Below are positions 34,836-46,600 of a stretch of DNA of 64,000 nucleotides, one piece after another. Made by a program: the position numbers and the translations under genes. The stretch comes from Myrica gale. Its lineage: Eukaryota > Streptophyta > Magnoliopsida > Fagales > Myricaceae. The notes beneath the pieces are model-generated. The model was not told the DNA's origin, ran no database searches, and worked only from the letters and a program-made list of their open reading frames with translations. The number at the start of each line of letters is the position of its first letter. The stretch's first letter is position 1. The stretch is taken from assembly GCA_963930655.1 (NCBI GenBank), contig OZ005613.1:7510501-7574500 (forward strand), given 5' to 3'.

Positions 34836-36030
34836 GGGTATAGGTTTTACTGTCTCAACCATAGTATGAGGATTGTAGAAACCGGGAATGCAAGATTCCT
34901 TGAGAATGGTGAAATTAGTTGGAGTGATGTATCATGTAATGTGGTCATCCTAGAAATTCGGATGCTCGTTCTAATACCTGTAACTTCAACAGATATTGTT
35001 ATCTCACCAGCTGTAGAACAATATGATAACGTCGAACAACAATTTGGGGATCAATCACTCCATAATGAGATCATCACCAATGAACTGGTTGTAGAACAAT
35101 CATAAGAAATAACATTAAGGAGATATCAAAGAGAAATAATATTAGCTATTTTAGATGATTATTTGGTATATCTGGAAGAATCTAATTATGATTTAGAGAC
35201 AAGTAAAGATTCGGTTTCATTTTCACAAGCCATTGGAAATAGTGATTCTAAAAAATGGATCAATGCTATAAATTATGAGTTGCAATTTATGGAATAAAAT
35301 GAAGTTTGAGATGTTGTTGAATTGCCTGAATGTTTTAAGACAATGATGTGTAAATGGATATTTAAAACCAAACGTGACTGTAATGGCAATAATGAATGAT
35401 ATAAAGTTAGACTTGTTGCAGAATGTTTCACTCAAAAAAGAGGTGTTGATTACATAGAGATGTTCTCTCTTGTATCGAAAAGGACTCTCTTAGGACCATA
35501 ATGGGTGTGGTGGCTCATTTCATTTTAGAATTACATCAGATGGACCTGAAAAATCACTTTTCTGGATGAGAATTTAGATGAAGAGTTCTACATGTATCAG
35601 TCTAAAGGTTTCTTGATTAAAGGAAATGAGCATATGCTATGCAAATTAAAGAAGTCAATTTACAGACTTATACAAGCTTCCTGACAATTGTATATTAAAT
35701 TCAATGATATCATCATGTCCCTTGAAAAGCGCTAAACAGACTGTCGTAGCAACATCTACTATGGAAGTTGAATTTGTGGCATACTCTTTGGCTGTGGAAT
35801 TTTATTTCGGGAATTGAAATTGTCTATAGTATTACTAGGCATTTGAGGCTATATTGTGATAATTTGGCAGCAGTAAGTTTCTCCAACAACGACAAATATT
35901 CTAAATGCGCTAACCACGTAGAGCTCAAATATTTAGCCGTTAAGGAGGAAGTTCAGAAACAAAGAGTGTTAATAGAACATATTACGATTGAGCTCATGAT
36001 TGCAGATCCTTTAACCACCAAAAAAATTTA
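34836..36030 (+). pseudogene. Copia reverse transcriptase-RNase H remnant
   Basis: Begins G-Y-R-F-Y-C-L-N-H-S-M-R-I-V-E-T-G-N-A right after the CACTA duplication, then RT text (M-C-K-W-I-F-K-T-K-R-D-C-N-G, KLKKSIYRLIQAS) to K-F-N-D-I-I near 35710. There it jumps directly to KSAKQTVVATSTMEVEFVAY, so the RT part with the Y-V-D-D motif is deleted. The RNase H end (LRLYCDNLAAVSFSNNDKYS, VELKYLAVKEEVQKQRVLIE, L-M-I-A-D-P-L-T) is relatively well preserved to the stop at 36031. Confidence 0.75.
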
Positions 36031-36453
36031 AAGAACAACTTGATCTTATGGGTCTTGGGTAATATCTCTGAGGTATGTTTTGGATTGTTATGTTTCACTC
36101 TAAAACATTTCTAGAGATCTGATTGAATGTGTTTCTATTTTTGTATACCACCAATTACGTAATTATGGAGATGGATTACTGATAACAAGAACTGTCTTTT
36201 GCCAAAGACATTATCGAGACTTCATTGATGCTTCTCATTATGGATAATAATTAAGTGATTTGCTAGTATTGTAGTGCATGGAAGGGAAGATGTCACTTTA
36301 ATGAGATTTACCCCCATGACTCATGTTAGATAATTATTTAATATGATATTAATGTAATCACACTAAGGTGCAAACGAGCTGATGTTATGCGTGTATTATG
36401 TTTACCTTATAAATTCAAGTAATTGTCATTGTCATATAGGCTAAGTGGGAGAA

Positions 36454-37005
36454 TGTTGGATTTAATGTCCTACCTGACTTATTTGATGGACAATATTAGA
36501 TATTATTTGAATATTAAAGAATGAGGCAATGACTCTAGGAAGTTAACGCACGTTGTAGGGGAAGTTATTTTCTATTAGCCCACTGATGGAGAGTGGTGCG
36601 TCATTTCTTAACATGAGAAAATGTCACACCCCATGCTCGTATGAACCTCTTAGCTCTCTTTATAGTAATATGCACAAATATAACGACCTTGATGCTCAAA
36701 TTGGAATTTACTGTATATCATAGGTTGCTATAGGTTGTTATGGTGTAATGCGACACGTGTTATTCACTTAGAAGCTAGCTGTGAGATACGTGGGATAGTC
36801 CCATAAACTCTTGGGGTTAAATTATGTTTTGTGTATTCTCTACCATACCATTGCCTTGATAATCGAATTTAACTAAGAGAAGAATAAACTAATGCTCAAC
36901 TCCATTTAGCCTAAGCAAATTCATTTAGGTACTTGTCATCATTCTATCTCATTTGCTTCAACAAGCTTTAAGCCATGATCTACTTTCTATGTTAACGTGG
37001 CCTAT
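36454..37005. other. Probable Copia 3' LTR and flanking DNA, no gene
   Basis: TGTTGGATTTAATG after the purine tract is taken as the LTR start. The right terminus could not be fixed because no second LTR copy is available for comparison. Confidence 0.4.
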
Positions 37006-37009
37006 TAGC

Positions 37010-37195
37010 TAACATGCTCGATTACATTAATGATGTGGTCAGACCGCTAATTTTTGTGGTCATTGTTTTTTTACCTCAATGATGTGGTCTGACTATTTTT
37101 TTGTGGTCGCTATTTTTTGTACCTAACTGATGTGGTCCAGCCACCATATATTGTAGCCACTATTTTTTTATGTGTGGTTCCACCACTATTTTCAT
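37010..37195. repeat. Three imperfect tandem units, about 52 bp
   Basis: AATGATGTGGTCAGACC, AATGATGTGGTCTGACTA and ACTGATGTGGTCCAGCCACC each start a unit that runs through TTTTTGTGGTC and a T-rich tract to ACCT. A fourth partial unit (TGTGGTTCCACCACTATTTT) follows. The TGTGGTC/GACCAC words resemble the TGGTCACT motifs of the nearby CACTA ends. Confidence 0.55.
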
Positions 37196-38206
37196 TGGTT
37201 TTGGTTAGAGTTTTTACATGCAACTCGAAAAAACGCTTGTTCGCGGAGAGCCAAGTCGGCTCCTGAGCCTAGTTGGCACAGGTAAGGCCTCATTTATTGA
37301 GGTGGCGACTTGTAGGGCGTTGGATTTGAGAGATTCAATCAAGATCGTAGGTCGGTTGTGTCTAAAGCCCTATGGTTAGGTTTGAATCCAAACACATCTC
37401 TTTGTTGTCTGGCTTTTTCCTCATACTTTTGTGCATTTGAGTGACAAAATTTTTGCACTCAATTTTGGCTACATTAAAAAAAATTATTAAATAATCTCTC
37501 TCTCTCCTCATCAAATTATTATTATTTACCATAATATTCATTCAAAATTTTTTTCTTTTTATTATTTCACCAACTCTCATAAACTATCTTCATTTTTTCA
37601 TCAACTCCCATATCCCAAAATTTTATAGTATTCAAACATAGATTTTTAGTTTAAATTTTGTTGGAATATTAGTTGAGCTTGAGCTTTTCAATCAATGATA
37701 TATTTTGCTTATTTATTCCTCAAACGAGTTAGAGCTACTTGATTAATTTATTATTTTTTGTATAAAATAAATTTGATAATTAGACTTGTATACATCTTCG
37801 CTAATCACTACAAAAAAAATGGTCTTTAGCGACAAACGCCGCTCCAAACCACCTATGTCTGAACATTGGAATAATAGTGTTGTAGTTAGCTAAGGGGCAT
37901 GGCTTCACTCGTGCTCGAGCTTGAGTTCGTTATAACTTCAACTAACCCAACTCTTTGCTGAGGCCCTGTTTTCCGTTGCGTCCAACGAACTTGTATAAAA
38001 TCCCATCACTCACCAAATTGACATATCGAAAGCCAAAGAAAGAAAGAATAACCTACATTTCAGATTAGAGAAGCTTCCAAGAGATGACAGGTGAATGCCT
38101 AGCCTTGAACCAGAAATCGTGTGTAAATCATCATCTCTCTGAAAATCACCAAAAAAATCAATCATCGTTACATTACCTCTCTGAGAAACCTTAGAGTTGT
38201 GAAGTG
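37196..38206. other. No gene; possible CACTA end at 37806
   Basis: CACTACAAAAAAAATGGTCT at 37807 followed by TTAGCGACAAACG looks like the left end of a CACTA element. No convincing inverted right end was found, so it is left as a single decayed terminus. The rest is AT-rich with nothing recognised. Confidence 0.35.
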
Positions 38207-38332
38207 ATGGCTGAACACTGGAGTTCCAGTGGATTTGAAGAAGTGAGTTTGCTTGAACATGAGTCCAATTGTGAATATCTTTCCAGAGTTAGAAATATAC
38301 TTTGTGCGGGTCTAAGTACGTTACTTGGATGA
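38207..38332 (+). other. Short open frame, unrecognised
   Basis: ATG at 38207 opens MAEHWSSSGFEEVSLLEHES and continues N-C-E-Y-L-S-R-V to a TGA at about 38330. The composition is protein-like, and the preceding sequence is purine-rich, but it matches nothing I know and has no visible continuation. It could be a gene's first exon or chance. Confidence 0.2.
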
Positions 38333-38568
38333 TTACGATTTGGTATCTAGCTAGAAAGTTGGCAAAGATTTTGCTTTATATCAAGAGCACGAATTACGAA
38401 GTAACATCTTTCATAGTGGACAGAAATAAGGGATTGTGCAGGTCTGATATTGTATATTCTTACTTTTTATTACTTTTCTTAAAAGCAAGATGAACATGTC
38501 AAGTAATCATGGAAATTAGCTAATCGGACAGATATATATGGGGATTATGATTTGTCATCGTACCTGTA

Positions 38569-39175
38569 ACATCTCGGAGGACCCAAACTACAAAGGGAAA
38601 AATTTTCTTATAAAATGATGTTTTTTCACTATGAATAATCATTTATCTAGGTCATAATATTTCAAAACTAATTTGTACAAGCTCAGCAAAATATTCATAA
38701 ACCGTAAAAAGCCCAAAAATATCAATCCGAGCCCTAAAATTTACATTAGAATATCCGATATTTCCAATATCGATGAAGATTTCTCAAAATAATACAATAT
38801 CGAATTCCCCAATAAAAATCTTCAAAAGTACTCTTGCAAAACACGCCTTCGAAACACAAATCTATCTAAAGCTCCTCGAACTTCTCTAATTCTGTCAACT
38901 CAGAAAAATATGAGAATAATGGGTGAGCTACGACTAGCTCAGTAAGTAGTAAGTCAATGGGGGTTGGGGAAAAACAATTTTATCACAATAATCGAAATCC
39001 AAAATAAAACATTGTGAGCCATACCGAATATAAAATACAAGTTTGTAACAAAAATATCCGAGGTCACGCAATATAGGGAAATCACCAATGGTCACACAGA
39101 CCTCCAGGCCACAAAGACCTCAAAATACCACGAGGGACATCAAATTGGCCACACAGACGACAAGATATGTTAAAC
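38569..39175. mobile_element. Possible LTR fragment (TGTAACATCTCGGAGG start)
   Basis: TGTAACATCTCGGAGGACC resembles the TGTAACACCCC starts of plant Gypsy LTRs, and GGGTGAGCTACGACTAGCTC then AGTAAGTAGTAAG is a phrase common in such LTRs. No terminal match or target duplication was found, so this is a family-resemblance call. Confidence 0.35.
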
Positions 39176-39814
39176 TATTCGTACAGAAGAATTATTTAAA
39201 GTGAAAGTTAAACATGAACAAAGATAAGAAGATATACTTGTAATTAGTTTTCATTGACAAAAACATCGCATATGGTTGTATTTTCTTTCCATAAGTGCAA
39301 GTTATATTAGATTATGCTCATGCACTATCTTTATCTTTCCTTTATTAATGAACATTATATTTCTCTTTTGTGTTGTCTATTACCTTGCACCCACCATATT
39401 CATCCAATAAAATTTCTACATTACAATTAAATCACACAAAATGGGTTTTATAAATGTTAATTTTTACAAATTAACTAATCTTGAAAAAGTCTTCTAAAAT
39501 ATTTATTGTTTCGATCTCTAATAAGCTTGGTGAAAATAAGACAATTAGGTGCTATTTGTGAAATTTTTGAGCTCTTTTCTAGGAATAATTTGGAGAAATC
39601 TTTATTTTTTCTTTGAATAATTAGGAGAAATCCTGTACAAACGCTCAACCACTTAACATTATATATCGTGCTAGCATGCATGTAAATCTTGGGTATTTAA
39701 TTTTTTTTGAAAAAATTACAATAAATTCCCACAAACTTCTATAACCGGTGGTAACTCACCTCCTAAATCCATATTTTCGTTGTTATTCCATCCCTAGGCC
39801 CTCAGTTTCAACTG

Positions 39815-40310
39815 TGAGTTTGCACTTTTATCTACGAACGGAATGCGTTGTATGAGAATGCTAGGTTTTGGGATCAGTTCATGAGAATTGGCGAGCAATG
39901 GACGGGTCCTTGGATGATCATTGGTGACTTCAATTCGGTGCGTTATCCATTCGAGAAAGCTGATGGACGACTACATCTTCTTTTGGTATTGGATTCTACC
40001 AACTGTAACTAATTCATGGGATGGTAGATTTAGGTTCCTGTGGTGGGCCTTTCACGTGGTCGAATAGGAGAATAGACCGAACTTTGATACGGAAAAACTT
40101 GATAAAGGCGTTGCTAATACTGAGTGGAGGTTGCTTTGGCTTAGAGGGATTATCAAGAATCTGTCACGTACTACGTCAGACCACTCAGCATTGGTTTTTG
40201 ATACGTGCAGGGATGAGCCGACGGGTCTAAAACCATTAGTTTCTATGCATTTGGACTTGGGACTTGGGACTTGAGGATGTTGTGCGTGAAGCGTGGGATC
40301 AAAGAAAAAT
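39815..40310 (+). pseudogene. LINE endonuclease (APE-type) C-terminal part
   Basis: Readable across frames: ARFWDQFMRIGEQWTGPWMI, then I-G-D-F-N-S-V (the conserved GDFN), DLGSCGGPFTWSNRRIDRTL, T-S-D-H-S-A-L (the conserved SDH), and L-E-D-V-V-R-E-A-W-D. These are the last motifs of the L1 endonuclease domain. Frameshifts occur near 39990 and 40100. Confidence 0.75.
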
Positions 40311-40319
40311 AGAGAAACG

Positions 40320-40889
40320 ATGGATGTAGAAATCTCACCACACTTGACTGTGTGTGATTCATTTTCATTTATAGAATATATGTTTACAACCGAATAATAT
40401 GATACAATGTTATTTGGTAATGAACTGATTTGATGCCTTAATATTAGGATGTGCTGTGTTGTTTTTAATGACAGACAATTCCTTGACAATAGCAGAATCC
40501 TTCCTATTCGAACTTATAGCAAAATCTCCAGCTAATGTCTTCAAATTCAAATCGTCCTTAATTTACTCCAGTGATATCTTTGAATTCAAAAACATCCTTG
40601 GTTTCTTCCTTTTCCACCTCCTCTGTTTATACGCTAATCTTTTTATTCAAAACATCATTGATTGCCTCCTTTCCCATATTCTTTGCAGCTACTCTCTCTA
40701 TATTCAAAACCTCCTTGATTTCCTCCTCTTCCATATCTTCAGCAGTTGTGATTTCCTCTTTCTTCATATCTGCAGCAGCTAATACCGTTCCTTTATTTCC
40801 TCTTCCCATATTTGCAGCAATTGTGATTTCCTCCTTCTTCATATCTGCAGCAGCTAATACGTTATCTTTAATACAACCTGTGTTGGGTT
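40320..40889 (-). other. Unrecognised stretch with an acidic repeat ORF inside the LINE
   Basis: The minus strand has a repeated lysine/glutamate-rich frame at 40627-40885: units such as ADMKKEEIT(T/I)A and E-E-I-K-E-V-L-N-I recur, and a near-identical 46-bp DNA unit (TTCTTCATATCTGCAGCAGC on the plus strand) appears twice (40762 and 40837). The frame continues with breaks (EEVEKEETKDVFEFKDITGV, then DSAIVKELSVIKNN) to about 40394. I recognise no domain. It may be a captured gene or the variable end of a retroelement. It sits between LINE endonuclease and a solo-looking LTR. Confidence 0.35.
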
Positions 40890-42133
40890 TGTTGGAAATA
40901 TACCTCCAAAACCAGTTATTAAAATAATTATGAGATAATTATTTCTTTATCGTCACATGTATTTATTACTTTTTGAGAATAATATTGTAACATGAGATAT
41001 TACACAGTTCTATTGTTAAATGAAATTCTAGAAAACTCATGCTGATGATTAATAAATCAAATTAAAGGCGGAGAGTATGGATTTTCGGTTCCTTGTTCAC
41101 TTTACAGTTGTTCTAGACCGAGGTATATATATATGAACAAATGAGTCTACACTCGTTGTGTCTCTATTTTATAGGATGATGGACTCCATCATTGAGGTGG
41201 CGACCTTAAGCAGACGAGTGAGTGCACTGTAAGAGTACACACTGAACGAGATCAAATATGAATACCTTCTGGAAGTGATCACAGATGTTGAGAAAGTATT
41301 CAGCACAATTAGTTTATTGTATCCTTAGACCTGAGAGGTTTATGTCGGTCTGTTTGTTGTGTACTTGTGCCTTGACCGAGTCATTTGGTGATGATCTTTC
41401 TAGGTCAAATATTCTAGACAATGTTGGGTCTTGTACATGATAAATGAGCTTGTGTAAATGCTCAACAAGGAATCCATCAGTCTCTTTGTGAGACAGTATA
41501 TTCAGCATATCTGTATAGAGTTGGACTCGAAAATAAATCACTGGCCAGTGGAGTTTTGTGAAAATGATTTTCGAAATTAATATATATATATATATATATA
41601 TATATTTATTTGTAAAATTATTTTAGAAACAATTTGAGAGTCCAACGAGTTACAGATTGTGAATTAATAATTATATGAGCTAGGAATTTAATTAGTTTTA
41701 TTATTCTGATCTTATTAGCTCATGTGAAATATAGTATGGTGAAAGGATAAAAAAATAGTCTCACTATCTCGGAGGTCAATTGTGATATGTTGATGGACAT
41801 GATCATAAATTCGGAATACAGAATATAAGGGAGTTAAATGAAAAAATAATTTTTCATGATAATCCTACGGCCGATATTGCGATCCCTAAAGATCTTACGC
41901 TTAAGCATAGGAGAAGCTCTGAGGAAGCCATTATAAATAGCTCATACTTCATTTGAGAAGAAGAGAAGCTCACTTTTCAAGAGACACGTTTTCTCTCTAG
42001 AAACTCTCTCTGTAGAGTTCTCTCTCTCGAACTGTGTGCGTGAATCTGAACGAGGCAGAACGCTTGAGCTTGCTTGATTTCAACGATTCAGATTTCCGCT
42101 TTGCGAACCTTACAAGGTTCCCCTGCTTTAACA
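40890..42133 (+). mobile_element. LTR (Copia-like, TGTTGGAAATA start), plus orientation
   Basis: Starts TGTTGGAAATATACC and ends CCCCTGCTTTAACA. The same sequence in the opposite orientation is found at 47838-49049. Contains a (TA)n run at about 41580-41605 and a typical LTR 3' part with CTCTCTCT-rich leader-like sequence near 42000. No internal retroelement genes adjoin it and a clean 5-bp duplication was not found. Probably a solo LTR. Confidence 0.7.
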
Positions 42134-42139
42134 TTGTTT

Positions 42140-43647
42140 TAAAAGGTGAAGGCAACTATGCAACTACTCGGTAAATGGAATAAGGAGACATTTGGGTTAA
42201 TATAGTGTGCCTTAAACAACTTGAAGAGAAGCTTAGCTGGATACCGAGTACTAATAGGGAGGTGAATGAAACAGACCGTGAGTTTCTGCTCAGGCAAGAG
42301 ATCGATAACAACGGTCCAAAAAATGGAGGGGGATATATGGCGGCAGAAATCTTGTACAACTTGGTTGACTACCCGTGACCTCAATATGAGGTTTTTTCAC
42401 TTGTCGACGGTGATTAGGCACAGACGTAACTCGTTGGATTAGAGGAATGGAAGCAATTGGCAGCTATATTGTAAACCATTTTCAAGTTTTCAAATTCGAT
42501 AATCCCAAAGTATCAACAATGCTTGAAGAACTAATTCCACCTGTCCTTTTAGATGATACTCGGTAGCAGCTTGTAACTATCTCGGAGGACTTGGAAATTC
42601 GGACAACCTTGTTTTAAATTGGGGCTTCAAAAGCACCTGGCCCCGATGGAATGACAGATTTTATTTTACCAGCATTACTAGGTAATAGTGATGGATGCTT
42701 TGGTTAATATGGTGAGGCATTTTTCCTTACTAGCACTCTGCTTAGGGAACTCAATTATCTCGTTAGTATGAATAATTTTCAACCTTTTAGTTATCTAATG
42801 TTGCGTACAAAGTTATTGCGAAAGTGATGGTCAACCGACTCAAACCACTGATGAATGTGTTGGTATCATTTCCTCAAGAAGCGTTCTCCCCGGGCAGATC
42901 CTTCCATGAACATTATATACTTGCCCTTTGAATCTTTCATTTAATGAAGTAGAAATTCGACCGAAAAGGGTTAATGGCAGTTCAATTGGACATGTAGAAG
43001 GCCTATGATCGGCACTAAGGGGGCTTTCTCCTCAAGGTGTTTGGTTGTTTTGGCATTTCGGAGGTTTGGGTAAGGTGGATTGAGCAGTGTGTAACTAAAG
43101 TGTCATACTCCCTCCTTTTGAACGGCAGCCCGTATGGCCAATTTCTACCAAGGTGCGGATTAGGCGACCCTCTTTCGCCGTATTTATTTATCTTGTGTTC
43201 CGAAGTGTTCTCTCGGTTAATGTTTAGATCTGAAGCTTGGGGGACTTTTACATTGCATTCCGGTCACTAGAGGTGCAAAGCTCACTTCTCACTTAATGTT
43301 TGTTAATGAAATTATTTTGTTCTGTAGAGCTAATGGAAGGGAGGCGCAAGAGCTAAATGACATAATGAGTCAGTACTTCACATGGTTTGGGCAGTCAATT
43401 AATAGGAAGAAATCTTCTGTTGCATATAGCAAAAAATTCATGCGAAGGTAAAATCATGTATCCTGCGGGTTCTACAATTGAAAGAAATGAGGTCAGGGAA
43501 TAAATATTTGGGCTTCCCACTCTATCTGCCTCGATCCAAGAGGATGAATTTTAGTCATATCAGAGAGAAGATTTTGGGTAAGCTAGCTGGATGGAAAGCG
43601 AAGCTGTTGTCCCAAGTTGGTCGGTTTGTCCTGCTTAAAACTGAGAC
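42140..43647 (+). pseudogene. LINE linker and reverse transcriptase
   Basis: Resumes with KVKATMQLLGKWNKETFG after the LTR, then TTRDLNMRFFHLSTVIRHRR. RT follows: R-K-G-L-M-A-V-Q-L-D-M, then K-A-Y-D-R (motif A), ISEVWVRWIEQCVTKVSYSL, GLGDPLSPYLFILCSEVFSR. The catalytic F-A-D-D is replaced by F-V-N-E (near 43305), so the enzyme is dead. The last bases before the solo LTR encode GRFVLLKTET. Confidence 0.75.
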
Positions 43648-46600
43648 TGTAAGACCCCGCAGAAACCTTGCTTGGACAAGGCATGATTTTATGTTAAGAA
43701 AATGCATGTATAATTATTTTGAATTTCTAAAATATGATGTTATGATTTTAAATGCTATGGATGGGATTTTAAATCTATAGTAACCAATTTCATGTTGCTA
43801 GATTAATTGTATAATTTCCTTCAATATTCTTGATTTTAATTTTTGAAGGATTTTCTTATGAATGATTTTGGATTTATTAAGACTTGCATGATGGGCTTAG
43901 AAACCTCAATAATGGGCTGACATTGGGTTACCCATGTATGGCCGGTTATTAGATGTATTTGGGCCTTGAAGTTATGACATATGGGCTGCCCAAGTACATG
44001 TGATGATGGACCCTTGAAGTGAGATATTGGGCTGCCATGAGGCTTATAACATGTGGTGTATATTGGGCTTATAATGGCATGCTAATGGGCTGCCAAAATA
44101 AACATGGAAATGGGCTTGGGAAAGCATGACATTGGGTTGCCATGAAGCCCATGGCAATGAGCCTAGTAATGGTGCTATTGGGCCTTAAGAAAGTTGGACA
44201 TTGGGCCCAAGCCCTTAGACTTATGAATTGGGCTTTAGGAGGTAATGTTGGGCCTTGGATTAAGGATTTATTGGGCTGCCCAATGGGCCTTGAAGTCAAG
44301 TTTATAATATGAGATTAGTATTGCTAAACTTCATTTATTTTACTAAGTAAACTAGGTAGTTGGAATTCAACCAAGTTAACTAAATGGGGAACAAGTTTCA
44401 AACTAGAAGTTGGATTTATGTGGAGGGGGAAGACACACGTGAATGGCATTAGGGTTTGAATTCTTGTGGTGCAAAATGTTATACTAGAAAGGCAATGGAG
44501 ACATGAGGGAGACAAAAATTGGAAAAGCTGAAAAAAGACATGGAAAAGGAAAGAAAACCCCTTGGCCGAAATTCTTGGCTACATGCACTTCATTTTTGCC
44601 TCTTGTGAGAACCCTTACACGCCTAACACCACCCTCACACACTCATTCACTCATTTTGACACCCTTTGGTCGACCAACACAAGCCAAGAGAAAGGGAGAG
44701 AAAGAGGGAAACACAAGGCCAAACCGAAACCAAGAGAAAGGGAGAGAAAGGTGAGGAACCAAGGCCAAACCGAAACCCTTGGCCCCAAAAGGCTGAGATT
44801 GAGCTGCTGTCAAGGAGATTTTGGGTAGGAGAAGAAGGAGGACGAGGAAGAAGAAGAAGGTGAAGTCAAGAGGTGTTGTGCAAGGGAAAAAGGGAAAAAG
44901 GAAAACAAGGGAACACTAAGGTAAAAACCGGATCTTGTTTTCCTCTTGATGGTCAAACTCTCTTGTGTTTAGATCTTAGGGTTTGAGTTGTTATGCTTGG
45001 ATATGGTGAGATCTGAATGACTAAGAGTATTAGGTTGCTTAGTAGGTGAAAAAGGGGAAGAAGCTTTCAAAGGATCAAAGGGGAGGAAGGAAGAACAACA
45101 AGGTAAATATGGATCTTGCATCTCTATGTTGGCCGAACCATATGGGGTTGGATCTTGAGTTTTTATGTTCTATTTTAGTTGGACTTTGAACATGGTTATG
45201 TGCAAGTGTTAGATCTGGACATACATGCTTTAGATCTAAGATTAAATGTTGGAAAAATGCAAAGAATAGGCAATGTATACTAGATGAAGTTAGATCTAAC
45301 CTAGGTTATGTTTTGTTGAATGAAAGTTAAATATTTTCTTAGATCTAGGGCTGTTGATGTGTCTAAAGTATAAATCTAGTCATGTGGATATTAATGATGA
45401 AGATATGAAGTTGATATATGCAAGATAGGTGATAAAATGCAAGGATGAGCAATGTATGTTAGAAAAAGGGTTTAGACCTAACATAGGTTGTAATTGGCCG
45501 AATGGTATGTTTGTTTTCCTTTAGATCTTGTGTTGTTGAGGTCTCTAAATGATAGATCTAGAGTTGGTGGTTGTATATGATGAAAATATGAAATTAATAC
45601 ATGCAAGACGGGTCATGAATGCAAAGGAGATGTATATTATAAATTTAGCATGAAAAATGTGGGATTTTGATGTATAGCCGAACCATGTATGCTTAGGTTT
45701 TCATGAGTGGATTGTATATGCTTAGATCTGAACATTGGCCATGTTGTGTACAAGATTTATGACCTAATGCATGGTAGATGAGTGCTATGTGTAAAGAATG
45801 CATGCAAGGTGATAGAACCAAAGAAAACCTAGTGGTGTTGTGATATTTTGAGTTGGCCGAATATTGCTATTAGTGATGACTTGTATTGTGTTTTGAATTT
45901 TAGATCCTAAGTTGTGAATTTGTTGAATGGAGGAAGGGGTCACCATTGGAGATGAATTTTGACTAAGGAAACATAGAACATGGTGTTGGCCGAATGCCTA
46001 GTGTTGTAGAGACCCTAATTGCTAGTTTGTGATAAATGGAATATAATTGATTAAGATGGATAAATGAGATTAGGATTGGCTAATCGGATTAAAGGATATT
46101 AAGACTTAGAAGCTAGGGTTACAAGGAATTAGCAAAACCTTGTGTTGAAAACATGTACTAAAGATTTAATTAGAATAAATAGGTCTTGGCCGAAATTACT
46201 AAGTGAATTACACTTGTGAAGATTTTAAGTACATTAATAGTGGGAGATTTGTATTTAACCCTAATCTATTAATTGATTAAAACCCTAATCGGGAATAGAG
46301 GTGTAAATATTTTGTAACATGGTTAATAATTAAATAACCTAAGTTTAGATAATATTAGAAGAGTAAATAAAATACTTTAATTGATTAAAAGAATATCAGT
46401 GATTATATGTATATTATATATTTAATAATTACGTGCTATTTCTTAAAGACTAAGAAATATTTGAACCGCTTGTAGGCGATCTACGTGTTTTATACACTAC
46501 CAAGGAGGACCGAGTGTAAGTGGATACTGTAAGTGGACAGTAAGTGTTCTTTTTCAAAACTGGAATGACACACTGCATCGTTTCATGAACAAGCATGAAT

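Larger units (their letters stand above)
25715..36470 (+). mobile_element. Old Copia retrotransposon, split by two nested elements
   Basis: The plus-strand pieces follow the Copia order: gag (25790-26395), zinc-knuckle/protease and pre-integrase region (30680-31260), integrase (31260-31955), reverse transcriptase (34836-35700), RNase H (35730-36030), and a purine-rich tract AAGTGGGAGAA directly before TGTTGGATTTAATG at 36454, the start of a 3' LTR. A non-autonomous Copia (26397-30678) and a CACTA element (31956-34832) interrupt it. Many stops and an internal RT deletion show it is old. The 5' LTR is not identified and the right end of the 3' LTR is uncertain. Confidence 0.78.

Noticed and set aside
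37806-37890. Mini CACTA element of about 80 bp
   Set aside because: The left end is good but the supposed right end (GTGTTGTAGTTAG) does not match as an inverted repeat.
41580-41605. (TA)n run as a regulatory element
   Set aside because: Simple microsatellite in an LTR; no further signal.
44503-44863. Overlapping Lys/Arg-rich plus frames in the LTR
   Set aside because: Three frames are open at once over purine-rich repeat text, typical of low-complexity LTR sequence.
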